NCBI RefSeq assembly: GCF_003340475.1 | Contig: NZ_QBKA01000002.1 | Coordinates: forward strand, 319,501 to 383,500 | Direction: 5' to 3' | From: Alteripontixanthobacter maritimus | GTDB taxonomy: Bacteria; Pseudomonadota; Alphaproteobacteria; Sphingomonadales; Sphingomonadaceae | DNA: 64,000 nt | Shown here: piece by piece, positions 1 to 9,293 of the stretch | Layout: each line of letters begins with the position of its first letter | How positions within the stretch are numbered: the stretch's first letter is position 1 | Notes under the pieces: model-generated | The model's input: the letters and a program-made list of their open reading frames with translations, nothing else | Database searches by the model: none | What the model was told of the DNA's origin: nothing | Position numbers and translations under genes: made by a program

Positions 1-234
1 GCGGTCGTTCGCGGCGAAGCGGAAATCTATCTGCATTCCGGCGGGCAGTACGAATGGGACAATTGCGCGCCCGCCGCCGTGGCGCTCGCCCATGGCCTGC
101 ATGCGAGCCGGATCGATGGCGCGCCGCTGACCTACAATCACCGCGAAACGTGGCTGCCCGATCTGCTGATCTGCCGCCCCGAACTGGCAGGGCAGGTGCT
201 GAAACTCGTCAGCGACCTGCCCGTATCTGAGTAG
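1..234 (+). CDS. cysQ: 3'(2'),5'-bisphosphate nucleotidase CysQ-like, C-terminal part
   Basis: The gene runs in from the left edge; 77 residues and the TAG stop are present. The fragment has the typical CysQ C-terminus of the inositol-monophosphatase superfamily: a GGQYEWD stretch near residue 14, where the Asp belongs to the metal/substrate site, followed by GLHASRIDG and DLLICRPELA. Family members dephosphorylate 3'-phosphoadenosine 5'-phosphate in sulfur assimilation. The usual W-D-[ST]-A pair appears here as WDNCAP. The stop codon directly abuts the stop of the convergent thiolase gene, with no intergenic base. The N-terminal half is outside the window. Confidence 0.85.
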   Translation, partial: AVVRGEAEIYLHSGGQYEWDNCAPAAVALAHGLHASRIDGAPLTYNHRETWLPDLLICRPELAGQVLKLVSDLPVSE

Positions 235-1491
235 TTACACGCGTTCGATAATGATGGCCGGCGCCATGCCACCCGCTGCGCACATGGTGATCAGCGCATA
301 GCGCCCTTCGCTGCGTTCCAGCTCGTCGAGCGCAGTGCCGATCAGGATTGCGCCGGTCGCGCCGATCGGATGGCCCAACGCGATGGAGCCGCCATTGATG
401 TTCACTTTCGCGCGGTCGAGATCCAGATCGCGGATGAACTTTTCCGCCACCACGGCAAACGCCTCGTTGATTTCCCAGACGTCGATATCGTCTTTCGTCA
501 GGCCGGCCTTGGCCAGCACCTTTTTCGCTGCCGGAACCGGCGCGTTCAGCATCAGCGTGGGATCGTCCCCGACATTGGCAGTGGCGACGATGCGCGCGCG
601 TGGTTTGAGGCCGTGGGCGTCGGCATATTCCTTCGACGCGAGGAGGATCGCCGCCGCGCCATCGACCACACCCGACGACGTACCGACATGGTGTACGGGT
701 TCGAATTCGAGATCGGGGTATTTCTTCTTGATCTGGCCAGCAAACGTCGTTCCGTCGGCGGCGATGGGGTAATCGTAGAACTTGCCGAATGCGGGCTTCA
801 TTTCGCCCAGCGTTTCCACCGTGGTTTCAGGGCGGGGGTATTCCTCGCGGTCGAGCAGAATTTCGCCGTCCGCGTTTTTCACGGTCACCAGCGACTTGTC
901 GAACCGGCCTTCCTCGATCGCCCGCCCGGCGCGCTGCTGGCTGGTTGCGCCCAGTTCCTCCAGCGCCTTGCGGTCGATGCCTTCCATCGCGGCGATGGCA
1001 TCGGCGGCAACGCCTTGGTTAGTTTGCGGGTGGACCGCATCCAGCGTCTCGTTGCCAGCCCCGATCCCGAACGGCATCTTGAAGCCCGCCTGCTGCGCGC
1101 CGCCGTGGAACTCGGCAACCTTGCTCATGCTCTCGGTGCCGCCTGCAATGACGAGGTCTTCCATGCCCGACATGACCTGCGCCGCTGCCAGTGCGGTGGC
1201 AGTGATGCCGCTGCCGCAATAGCGGTCCAACGTGACCCCGCTCGCTGTAATGTCGTATCCGGCATCCAGCGCCGCCATGCGGCCCAGATCGCCCGCCTGC
1301 TCGCCTACTTGGCTGGACGTGCCCCAAATGATGTCGTCCACGTCCTTCGTGTCGAGATCGTTGCGGTCGCGGATCGCGGCCAGGACGGCCTTGGCCAGAT
1401 GCTGCGGGTGGACGCCGGAATACGCGCCCTTGCCGGGCTTGCCCACGGCGCGAGGGGTGCGGACGGCGTCAATGATATAGGCTTCGGCCAT
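235..1491 (-). CDS. acetyl-CoA C-acyltransferase (thiolase)
   Basis: This 418-residue thiolase cleaves 3-ketoacyl-CoA with CoA to acetyl-CoA and a shortened acyl-CoA, or runs the reverse condensation. The catalytic residues are all visible: the nucleophile Cys92 in YCGSG, His374 in GHPIGATGA and the second Cys404 in MCAAGGMAP, plus the EINEAF motif. Length is normal for the family. The ATG is supported by an AGGAG about 9 bp upstream. The gene is divergent from the CoA lyase/CoA transferase/crotonase operon, and the shared chemistry suggests it supplies the last step of the same pathway. Biosynthetic and degradative thiolases cannot be told apart from this sequence alone. Confidence 0.93.
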   Translation of the reverse strand: MAEAYIIDAVRTPRAVGKPGKGAYSGVHPQHLAKAVLAAIRDRNDLDTKDVDDIIWGTSSQVGEQAGDLGRMAALDAGYDITASGVTLDRYCGSGITATALAAAQVMSGMEDLVIAGGTESMSKVAEFHGGAQQAGFKMPFGIGAGNETLDAVHPQTNQGVAADAIAAMEGIDRKALEELGATSQQRAGRAIEEGRFDKSLVTVKNADGEILLDREEYPRPETTVETLGEMKPAFGKFYDYPIAADGTTFAGQIKKKYPDLEFEPVHHVGTSSGVVDGAAAILLASKEYADAHGLKPRARIVATANVGDDPTLMLNAPVPAAKKVLAKAGLTKDDIDVWEINEAFAVVAEKFIRDLDLDRAKVNINGGSIALGHPIGATGAILIGTALDELERSEGRYALITMCAAGGMAPAIIIERV

Positions 1492-1658
1492 GGGGTTAGC
1501 TCCTGCAAGAATGATGTGTGTCGATGCTGGAACGGGTTGAAGCCGGTTCGGTTTCAGGATGCAACCCGTAAGGGCGCGAATTGCCCTTGCCCTGCGCGAT
1601 TGTTAGGCGCTTGCGAAACAACACGCATTCAGCGCTACCGCGACACGAGTATCCGTCC

Positions 1659-2549
1659 ATGACCATCACGCCCGACCTCCCGCCGATGCGCAGCTGGCTG
1701 TTCGCCCCCGGAGACAGCGAAAAGAAAATGGGCAAGGCGGCGGCGTCCGATGCGGATATTGCGCTGTTCGATCTGGAAGATGCGGTGGCGGAAAAAGCCA
1801 AGCCCGATGCGCGGCTTCTGGTTGCGGCGCAGCTTTCCAGCGCCAATGACGCGCAGCGCCGCCGCTTGTGGGTGCGGGTCAATCCGCTTGACGGGCCGCA
1901 CACGCTGGCGGACCTTGCGGCGATCATGCCTGCAAAACCCGGCGGCATCATGCTGCCCAAGGCGCAAGGCCGCGAGGATGTGGAGGTGCTGGATAAATAT
2001 TTGAGCGCGCTGGAAGTCGCGAACGGCATTCCGCAAGGGTCCACCCCGGTCATTCCGCTGGTCACCGAAACCGCCGCTTCGATGTTCCAGACCGGCAGCT
2101 ATGGCGGCGCGCCGCGGGTGGTGGCGATGACGTGGGGGGCGGAAGATCTGGCCGATTCCATTGGCGCCAACGCCAACACGAACGATGATGGCAGTTACGG
2201 CTTTACCTATGAAATGGCGCGCAGCCTGTGCCTCCTGGGCGCAGCAAGTGCGGGTGTGGCCGCCATCGAAACGATCCAAGGCGATTTCCGCGATCTGGAT
2301 GGCCTGAAAGAGCGCGCAGAAAAGGTGCGGCGCGATGGCTATTCCGGGATGCTTGCCATCCATCCGGCGCAAGTACCGGTCATTAACGCAGCTTTCACGC
2401 CTAGCGCCGATGAACTGGCCGATGCGCGCGAGATTGTGGCGCTGTTCGATGCCAATCCAGGGGTGGGCACAATCGGTTACAAGGGCGGCATGCTCGACCG
2501 GCCCTATCTGTCGCGCGCGCAGCGATTGCTGGCGCAGGCGGGCGAATAA
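1659..2549 (+). CDS. HpcH/HpaI-family CoA-ester lyase (CitE-like)
   Basis: A 296-residue protein of the CitE branch of the HpcH/HpaI aldolase family, TIM-barrel enzymes that split malyl-, citramalyl- or citryl-like CoA thioesters. The opening RSWLFAPGDSEKKMGKA, the FDLEDAVAEKAK segment with its metal-binding acidic residues, the TWGAEDLA segment and GMLAIHPAQV are characteristic. An upstream in-frame start at 1581 would add 26 poorly conserved residues; I prefer the ATG at 1659, which starts just before the first beta-strand. The stop overlaps the next start as TAATG, so the lyase and the CoA transferase are translationally coupled. The substrate is unknown; citramalyl-CoA is one possibility given the partner genes. 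Confidence 0.88.
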   Translation: MTITPDLPPMRSWLFAPGDSEKKMGKAAASDADIALFDLEDAVAEKAKPDARLLVAAQLSSANDAQRRRLWVRVNPLDGPHTLADLAAIMPAKPGGIMLPKAQGREDVEVLDKYLSALEVANGIPQGSTPVIPLVTETAASMFQTGSYGGAPRVVAMTWGAEDLADSIGANANTNDDGSYGFTYEMARSLCLLGAASAGVAAIETIQGDFRDLDGLKERAEKVRRDGYSGMLAIHPAQVPVINAAFTPSADELADAREIVALFDANPGVGTIGYKGGMLDRPYLSRAQRLLAQAGE

Positions 2550-3820
2550 TGCCCGAAATCATCCCTGCAGAAGCGCTCGACCTGTCGCGCTACCTCAAAC
2601 GCGGCGATGCTATCGTGTTCGGACAGGCCTGCGGCGAACCGGTGACTTTGGTGGAGGCGCTGGCGGAGCAAGGCGCGGCTATCGGCGATCTCAGCGCATT
2701 CATCGCCACCAGTTTTTCTGGCGCGTTCAAGCCGGAGCAGGCGGATGCGTTCCGTCTCTCCAGCATGGGCGCAATCGGCGCGCTGCGGAGCATGGCCAAG
2801 GCGCAGGCGCTGTCCGTCATTCCATGCCATGTTGGGCAGATAAACAGCTTCATAGATGAAGGGCTAATCGGCTGCGACGTCGCCATGGTGCAGGTGAGCC
2901 CCGCAGACGCTTCGGGCCACCACAGCCTCGGTCTGATTGCCGATCATACCGCTGCCGCCATCGCCAAGGCGCGGGTGGTGATTGCCGAGGTGAACGAACG
3001 CGTGCCGTTCAGCCATGGTGAGACCGTTCCTGCCGACGCGTTCGACGTGCTGGTGCCAACCAACCGCGAGCCAGTGGAAGTGCAGCCCGTCACCATCGGC
3101 GATACCGACCGCGCCATCGCCCGGCATTGTGCCGAGTTTATCGGTGATGGTTGCGTTATCCAGACCGGCGTAGGCAGCGTGCCCGATGCGATCCTGCAAT
3201 TGCTGGGCGACCGGCGCGATCTGGGGGTGCATTCGGGCATGTTGGGGGACGCTCTGGTCGATCTGGTCGAAGCGGGCGTCATTACCAATGCGCGCAAGGA
3301 AATCGATGCGGGCGTGTCAGTCAATGGCGCGCTGATCGGGACGCAGCGTCTGTATGACTGGGCGCATGACAACCCTGCCATCGCCATGCGCGCGGCGACT
3401 TACACCCATGACGCAGGAGTCCTGGCGCAGCTTTCGCGGCTGGTGTCGCTGAACTCCGCCGTGGAAGTCGATGTGACGGGCCAGGCCAATGCCGAAATGG
3501 CGGGCGGCAGCTATGTCGGCGGCACCGGTGGGCAGGTCGATTACGTCCGCGCCGGCGCGCGCAGCAAGGGCGGACATTCCATCATCGCGCTGCCCTCGAC
3601 GGCGCGCGGCGGCTCGCTCAGCCGGATCGTGGCGCAGCTATCCGGCCCGGTCACCACCGCCCGCAGCGAGGTCGATATCATTGCCACCGAATATGGCGCG
3701 GCGCAGCTTCGCGGGCGCAGTCTGGCGGACCGGGCGCAAGCGCTGGTCGCCATCGCGCATCCCGATTTCCGCGAAGAGCTTGACCGCACCGCGCACACCA
3801 TCCGCAAACAGGGGTACTGA
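2549..3820 (+). CDS. acetyl-CoA hydrolase/transferase family protein (Cat1-like CoA transferase)
   Basis: A 423-residue family I CoA transferase of the Cat1/4-hydroxybutyrate CoA-transferase type. The C-terminal half carries the TEYGAAQLRG motif, whose Glu forms the glutamyl-CoA intermediate in this family, and a glycine-rich GGSYVGGTGGQVD substrate/CoA segment. GVGSVPDAIL is also typical. The protein likely moves CoA onto a carboxylic acid, activating it for the neighbouring hydratase and lyase. Its start overlaps the lyase stop by one base, and the crotonase follows 3 bp downstream. A lyase, a transferase and a hydratase side by side recall itaconate-type C5 dicarboxylate catabolism, but the real acceptor is not shown by the sequence. 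Confidence 0.88.
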   Translation: MPEIIPAEALDLSRYLKRGDAIVFGQACGEPVTLVEALAEQGAAIGDLSAFIATSFSGAFKPEQADAFRLSSMGAIGALRSMAKAQALSVIPCHVGQINSFIDEGLIGCDVAMVQVSPADASGHHSLGLIADHTAAAIAKARVVIAEVNERVPFSHGETVPADAFDVLVPTNREPVEVQPVTIGDTDRAIARHCAEFIGDGCVIQTGVGSVPDAILQLLGDRRDLGVHSGMLGDALVDLVEAGVITNARKEIDAGVSVNGALIGTQRLYDWAHDNPAIAMRAATYTHDAGVLAQLSRLVSLNSAVEVDVTGQANAEMAGGSYVGGTGGQVDYVRAGARSKGGHSIIALPSTARGGSLSRIVAQLSGPVTTARSEVDIIATEYGAAQLRGRSLADRAQALVAIAHPDFREELDRTAHTIRKQGY

Positions 3821-3823
3821 CGC

Positions 3824-4591
3824 ATGACTGAGGCAATCCGCTTCGAAACGACCGAGGACGGCATCGCCATCCTGACCATCGACCGGCCGGAACAGCGCAA
3901 TGCCTTGTCGAAGGAAGTCCGCGACGGTCTGTTCGCCGCTTGGGACCGGTTTGAAAAGGATGACACGCTCAAGGTTGCCATCCTGACCGGCAGCGGAGAG
4001 AAGGCCTTCTGCGCTGGCGGCGACCTGAAGGAGATGGTGGAAACCGGCCTCAAGGTGCCGCCGCCGGGCATGTTCCCGGTCGGACATGAGACGGTGCATT
4101 TGACCAAACCCACCATCGCGGCAGTCAACGGCGTCGCCTATGCAGGCGGGTGGATGATCGCGCAGGGGTGCGACCTGTGCGTGGCGAGCACGTCCGCTCG
4201 CTTCGCCATTACCGAGGTGAAGGTGGGGCGCGGGTCGCCCTGGGCCGCGCCGCTCATTCACATGATCCCGCAGCGCATCATGATGGAGATCATCCTGACC
4301 GGCAATCCGATCACGGCCCAGCGCGCTTACGAAATCGGGCTGGTCAACCGGCTGGCCGAACCGGCGCAGCTTATGGACGAGGCACTAAAGCTGGCGCGTG
4401 AAGTGGCGGCCGGCGCGCCGCTGTCCTTGGCAGCCGGGCGCGAAACCGTGATGCTCGCCACCGAAATGGGCCGCTCCGCCGCATTGAAAGCTGCCCGCGC
4501 TGCGCATGAAAAAGCCTACAACAGCGAAGACGCGCAGGAGGGTCCGCGCGCCTTTTCCCAGAAACGCACGCCCGAATTCCGCGGGCAGTAA
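3824..4591 (+). CDS. enoyl-CoA hydratase/isomerase (crotonase family)
   Basis: A 255-residue crotonase-fold protein that likely hydrates or isomerises an enoyl-CoA. The two oxyanion-hole segments are present: AFCAGGDL around residues 64-71 and GVAYAGGWMIAQGCD around 103-117. In the catalytic region the first Glu is kept in ITEVKVGRG, but the usual GAGGTQRL segment reads GSPWAAPLIHMIP, so the second catalytic Glu of classic hydratases is absent at its usual place. The precise reaction may therefore differ from simple 2-enoyl-CoA hydration. It is the third gene of the lyase-transferase-hydratase operon, 3 bp after the previous stop. A 261 bp gap separates it from the TonB receptor. Confidence 0.88.
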   Translation: MTEAIRFETTEDGIAILTIDRPEQRNALSKEVRDGLFAAWDRFEKDDTLKVAILTGSGEKAFCAGGDLKEMVETGLKVPPPGMFPVGHETVHLTKPTIAAVNGVAYAGGWMIAQGCDLCVASTSARFAITEVKVGRGSPWAAPLIHMIPQRIMMEIILTGNPITAQRAYEIGLVNRLAEPAQLMDEALKLAREVAAGAPLSLAAGRETVMLATEMGRSAALKAARAAHEKAYNSEDAQEGPRAFSQKRTPEFRGQ

Positions 4592-4852
4592 GTCTGCCCT
4601 TGGCGGACCAAGCCACGAAAAGCTTTTTTCCGCTTGGCTGCCGGAGCCTGTCAAACAGCGATGCCGTAACGTAATCCGCCTGAGCTCCGGGGCCTGTGAC
4701 CATATTGCGCCAGTCCGTCCGCTTGTCAGCGACAGATTTTGGCCGCACTATTGCGTCCAGGACGAAGCGTCGGCACAGGCGCGCTCCGCATAAGACGTTT
4801 AATTCGCATGGGCGCGGCCTCCGCACGATCGGGGCCGCATTGGGAGAGAGAC

Positions 4853-7798
4853 ATGATCAAGACATCGTTGAAAGCCGTTTCGCTGGGCGCCATCGCCGTG
4901 GCGACGACCCTGCCCATGGCCGCCTATGCGCAGGCCGAGGCAGCGCAGGCTGGATCGACGGACGACGATCCCGAAGTCGAGATCGTGGTTACGGGCTCGC
5001 TCATTCGCGGCACGCCCGAAGATGCAGCATTGCCGGTGGATGTGTTCAGCAATGAAGACCTGACCAAGGCGGGCATCGACAGTCCACTGGAATTTATCAA
5101 GGAACTGCCGTCCGTCGGCGCCGTGCTGGGCGATACCAACCAGTTTTCCACCGACGCGCAGGCGTTTCAGGGCGTCGGCTCGATCAATTTGCGCGGCCTC
5201 GGTGCGCAGCGCACGCTGGTGCTGCTGAACGGCAAGCGCACGCTGCAATCGCCGGGTTCGGGCTTTGCCGATACCAATTTCATGCCGCTGTTCGCGCTCG
5301 ACCGGATCGAGCTGCTGAAGGACGGCGCGGCTGCCACCTACGGCTCCGATGCCGTTGCGGGCGTGGCCAACTTCGTGACGCGCCGCAACTTCACGGGCTT
5401 GGAACTGCAGGGCGACTACACCTTTATCGACGGTTCGGATGGCAATTACACGCTCAGCGCGCTGGCTGGCTTCGACTTCGGCGATCGCGCCAATCTGATG
5501 ATCGGCGGCGGCTGGCAGCACCGGTCCGAACTGGCGACCACGGACCGCGATTTCGCCAACCGTTCGTTCGAGGAAAACCCGTCGGCATTCTCGGCCCTGT
5601 CGACCCCCGGCCTGTTCGCCATCACGCGCATCGGCGCGACCGGACTGGAGACGACGGTTCGGCCCGACCGGGGTTGTAACGATCTTGGCGGCACGCAAAC
5701 CGGCGCGCTTTGCCGGTTCACCTATGTACCGTTCGACAACATCGTGGAGGACGAGGACCGGTATCAGGCATACGCCCAGCTCTCGCTAGACCTGTCGGAC
5801 CGCGTCGATTTCACCGCCGAAGCGCTGTATGCACGCAGCGATCTGGAATCGATCAACTATTCGCCGGCCTTCCCGCCAACACAGGGCCCGCGCGGTTCCG
5901 GTTTTCAAAGCGCGTTCACCACCTCCCCAGCCAATCCCGGCGTTGCGGTGTTCCTGGCACAGCAGGGCCTGCCGCCCAGCACGGCCGCAAGTCCGGTGGT
6001 GGCGGTCACCAACGTGTTGTTCCGCCCCTTCGGCTTTCTCGGCAACCCGCTTGATCCCGATCGCGGTTCCGGCACCGGTTTTGCGAAAAGCCGTGGCTAC
6101 CGCGTATCCGGCGGGTTCGATATCGAACTGAACGACAATCTCGTGCTCGATCTGGATGCCACCTTCTGGGAGGCCGACCGTCGCCGCGCCGCGCCCGGCA
6201 TTATCGGTTCGCGTTTGCAGAACGCGCTGAACGGTTTGGGCGGCGCGAATTGCAATGTGGCCACAGGCACTCCAGGACAGGGCGGCTGCGAGTTCTTCAA
6301 CCCGTTTTCAAATGCCGGTCCGGGCAATCCCACGCTCGGCCTCGACAATCCGTTCTACGTTCCGGGCAATGAAAACAGCGCGGAACTGGCGACCTTCCTC
6401 CAGGTCCCGAACGGCGTGATCGAGGAGGAGACTCAGTACATCTTCGACGCGGTCGTTTCCGGCCCGACAGGTATTGAACTGGGCGGCGGACCGCTGGCTT
6501 TCGCCGTCGGCGCGCAATACCGGAAGAACGAATTTGATACGCGCCCGATCAACCGGGAATCCAATCTCGATGTGAACCCCTGTTTCATCGAAGGCGATAT
6601 CAGCTGCGTCGGCACCGCGACCGAAGGGTCCGGCCCGTTCATCTTCCTTGGCGGCAACCGGCCGTTCAACGTCAGTCAGAGCGTTTACGCCCTGTTCGCC
6701 GAAGTCAGCCTGCCCGTACTCGACACATTGCAGATCGATGGTGCGATCCGGTTCGAGGATTATGGAGGCTCGGTTGGCTCGACGGTGAACCCCAAGGGTT
6801 CGGCCCGGTTCGAGGCGACCGATTTCCTGACCCTGCGCGGCAGCGTCGGCACGACCTTCCGCGGGCCGCTGGCATCCAATGTCGCGCCGAATTCCGTGGT
6901 GGCGCTGGAAGGCTTCACCGCAGCTGGCGGCAATTTCAAATCGAAGGATATCTTCGGCAACCCAAACGATCTGGGACCGGAAACCGCGTTCACCTACAAC
7001 GTCGGTGCAATCCTGGATATCGGCGGGCTGACTTTCAGCGCCGACTATTTCAGCATCGACCTGGAAGACCGGATCACCACCACGCCGGGCGATGCCATCG
7101 CCAGTTTTGTGGCCAACAATCAGGTGACCGGAAGCGAGCCTGTCAATTGCGCCAGCCCGCTGGCCAATCTGGTCACCTTCAGCGGCAATCAGTGTGTGCA
7201 GGGCACCACGACCGGCCTCGACATTGCGCGCGTCCGCACGGACTTCGTGAACGGACCGGATGTGAAAGTCACAGGCATCGATTTCGCGCTTAATTACGAC
7301 CTGCCGCTCGGCCAGTTCGCCGTCCTGTCGGCCGGGGGTAACGCCACTTGGGCGCTGTCCTACGAATTCGACGATTTCGAATTGCAGGGTGTGGTCGTGG
7401 AAGAAGGGTATGACGCGGTCGGCTTCGGCAATTACCTGCGCGATCCGAACACCGTGCCGGAATGGCGCGCCAATGCTTATGTGAACCTTGCCGGCGACGT
7501 GTTCAACGTGCGGTACGGCGCGACGTATATCGACGGCGTGACTGACGATCGCTGCGTGGACCGCGATCCATGCTTCGGCACATCCAATTTCGGTGTCGAT
7601 AGCGGGTCCTACCTCCAGCACGATCTGGCTGCGTCGTATGATTTCGTGGCCGGTCCGCTGGACCTGCAATTGCAGGCCGCGATCAAGAACTTCACCGACG
7701 AGGAACCGGGCGATGCGCAGCTTCCGCTGAGCTACAACCCGTTCATCGGTAGCGCGATCGGGCGGAACTACCGCCTCGGCCTCAGGGCACGGTTCTGA
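4853..7798 (+). CDS. TonB-dependent outer-membrane receptor
   Basis: A 981-residue outer-membrane receptor that imports a large substrate using TonB energy. The start at 4853 is chosen because GGGAGAGAG lies just upstream and the protein then opens with a clean signal peptide (MIKTSLKAVSLGAIAVATTL up to an AYAQ cleavage site); an in-frame start at 4739 would bury it. A TonB-box-like EIVVTGSLIRG is followed by a plug domain (INLRGLGAQRTLVLLNGKR, LLKDGAAATYGSDAVAGV). The C-terminus LGLRARF ends in Phe, as expected for beta-barrel assembly. The size and the LVLLNGKR-type plug suit the large sphingomonad receptors for non-siderophore substrates. It lies between catabolic genes and an MFS carrier, so it may import the substrate of this region. 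I saw no Fur-like palindrome upstream. Confidence 0.93.
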   Translation: MIKTSLKAVSLGAIAVATTLPMAAYAQAEAAQAGSTDDDPEVEIVVTGSLIRGTPEDAALPVDVFSNEDLTKAGIDSPLEFIKELPSVGAVLGDTNQFSTDAQAFQGVGSINLRGLGAQRTLVLLNGKRTLQSPGSGFADTNFMPLFALDRIELLKDGAAATYGSDAVAGVANFVTRRNFTGLELQGDYTFIDGSDGNYTLSALAGFDFGDRANLMIGGGWQHRSELATTDRDFANRSFEENPSAFSALSTPGLFAITRIGATGLETTVRPDRGCNDLGGTQTGALCRFTYVPFDNIVEDEDRYQAYAQLSLDLSDRVDFTAEALYARSDLESINYSPAFPPTQGPRGSGFQSAFTTSPANPGVAVFLAQQGLPPSTAASPVVAVTNVLFRPFGFLGNPLDPDRGSGTGFAKSRGYRVSGGFDIELNDNLVLDLDATFWEADRRRAAPGIIGSRLQNALNGLGGANCNVATGTPGQGGCEFFNPFSNAGPGNPTLGLDNPFYVPGNENSAELATFLQVPNGVIEEETQYIFDAVVSGPTGIELGGGPLAFAVGAQYRKNEFDTRPINRESNLDVNPCFIEGDISCVGTATEGSGPFIFLGGNRPFNVSQSVYALFAEVSLPVLDTLQIDGAIRFEDYGGSVGSTVNPKGSARFEATDFLTLRGSVGTTFRGPLASNVAPNSVVALEGFTAAGGNFKSKDIFGNPNDLGPETAFTYNVGAILDIGGLTFSADYFSIDLEDRITTTPGDAIASFVANNQVTGSEPVNCASPLANLVTFSGNQCVQGTTTGLDIARVRTDFVNGPDVKVTGIDFALNYDLPLGQFAVLSAGGNATWALSYEFDDFELQGVVVEEGYDAVGFGNYLRDPNTVPEWRANAYVNLAGDVFNVRYGATYIDGVTDDRCVDRDPCFGTSNFGVDSGSYLQHDLAASYDFVAGPLDLQLQAAIKNFTDEEPGDAQLPLSYNPFIGSAIGRNYRLGLRARF

Positions 7799-7865
7799 CG
7801 ATGCGGGATATGCCGGGCGCGCAGGTTGCGCGTCCGGCTCCCCTCGCTGATCGAGGGGGTGCAGA

Positions 7866-9224
7866 GTGGACGACATAAGCGGCGCGCGCACCGCCGCGGC
7901 CAGTGCTCCTGTCGTGCCGGGCACGACGCCCGGTACCGCGCCGCTGCTCGATTCCACGGGCAAGCCGATTTCCGCAAAGGCGCGGCGCTGGACGCTGGGC
8001 CTGCTGACGGCGGTCTATTTCTTCAGTTACATGGACCGGCAGATCCTTTCGATCCTGCTGGAGGATATCAAGGCCGACCTGCTGTTGTCCGATACGCAGC
8101 TCGGGCTGCTGTCGGGCCTCGCCTTCGCCCTGTTCTACGCCACGCTGGGTATTCCGGTGGCGGCGTTTGCCGACCGGTCCAACCGCCGCAACATCATCGC
8201 TACCGCGCTCGCCTTGTGGAGCGCGATGACAGCGGTCTGCGGATTGGCGCAGAACTTCCTGCAATTGCTGCTGGCGCGCATCGGTGTGGGCGTAGGGGAG
8301 GCAGGGTCCAGCCCGCCATCGCATTCCATGATCGCCGACCTGTACCCGGCCAACAAGCGGGCGGGCGCGCTTGCGATCTATTCGCTGGGTGTCACGCTGG
8401 GCGCGGCGGCGGGGCAGATGTTCGGCGGCAATCTCACCTATTTCTTCGACTGGCGCACCGCCTTCATCGCGATCGGCCTGCCGGGAGTGATCCTGGCCGG
8501 GATCGTGCTCGCTTTCGTGCGCGAGCCCGCGCGGCTGGCGGAACCGGGCGCGAAACAGATGGCCGACCGGCCCAGTATAGCGGATGGTTTCCGCACCATC
8601 ATGGCCAACCGCGCCGCGGTGCACCTGATCGCAGGAGTCACGCTCACATCCATGATCGGCTACGCGCTGACGGGATGGAGCCCGCCTTACATGATCCGCA
8701 GCTTCGGCCTGAACACCTTGCAGATCGGCAATATCATCGCGCCGCTGCTGGCGATTGCGGGCGTTGGAGGGACGTTGGGTAGCGGGTGGCTGGCGAACAA
8801 GCTGTCGGACCGATACGGCATGAAAGCCCAGCCGCTGATGATCGCAGGCCTGAAACTGATCGCGCTGCCATTCCTCATTTTCTTCTACGTGGTGGAGGAC
8901 GTGACATGGGCCGTGGGCGGGTACTTCATCGCGCTGCTGTTCCAGACCTGCTATCTCGGCCCGACTTTCGCCATGATCCAGACGCTCGCGCCGCTGAAGA
9001 TGCGCGCCGTATGGGCGGCGGTGACGCTGCTGGTCATCAATCTGATCGGCCTGGGGCTCGGCCCGACCATGATCGGCCTGCTGTCCGACTGGTTCGAGCC
9101 GACCTATGGCACGGAATCGCTGCGGCAGGCTTTGCTGGTGGTCGCCTGTTTCACGCCGGTCGCAATTTTCTTCTACTGGCGCGCCTATGTGCATCTGAAG
9201 CGCGCAGAAACCGCTCGGGCCTGA
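7866..9224 (+). CDS. MFS transporter, spinster-like
   Basis: A 452-residue major-facilitator carrier with about 12 hydrophobic segments. It carries DRQILSILLEDIK at the first helix, ADRSNRRNI in the loop between helices 2 and 3, and GVGVGEAGSSPP in helix 4, the pattern of the spinster-like/hexuronate branch that often sits in sphingomonad catabolic clusters. Translation probably starts at GTG 7866, which has GAGGGGG ideally placed upstream. The gene lies 67 bp downstream of the TonB receptor and in the same direction, so the two may move one compound across the outer and inner membranes. The compound is unknown. Confidence 0.9.
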   Translation: MDDISGARTAAASAPVVPGTTPGTAPLLDSTGKPISAKARRWTLGLLTAVYFFSYMDRQILSILLEDIKADLLLSDTQLGLLSGLAFALFYATLGIPVAAFADRSNRRNIIATALALWSAMTAVCGLAQNFLQLLLARIGVGVGEAGSSPPSHSMIADLYPANKRAGALAIYSLGVTLGAAAGQMFGGNLTYFFDWRTAFIAIGLPGVILAGIVLAFVREPARLAEPGAKQMADRPSIADGFRTIMANRAAVHLIAGVTLTSMIGYALTGWSPPYMIRSFGLNTLQIGNIIAPLLAIAGVGGTLGSGWLANKLSDRYGMKAQPLMIAGLKLIALPFLIFFYVVEDVTWAVGGYFIALLFQTCYLGPTFAMIQTLAPLKMRAVWAAVTLLVINLIGLGLGPTMIGLLSDWFEPTYGTESLRQALLVVACFTPVAIFFYWRAYVHLKRAETARA

Positions 9225-9293
9225 TATTTCCGGACCCAAGCGCCGCCACATCCGTTGCATAACCGAACGCATCCACCCGAAAGGACCCTTCGC

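Noticed and set aside
370-1662. 430-codon plus-strand open frame opposite the thiolase
   Set aside because: The thiolase on the other strand has all catalytic motifs and a ribosome-binding site; this frame has neither.
6308-7963. 551-codon minus-strand open frame opposite the large TonB receptor
   Set aside because: Antisense shadow of a gene with signal peptide, plug and barrel motifs; no domain seen.
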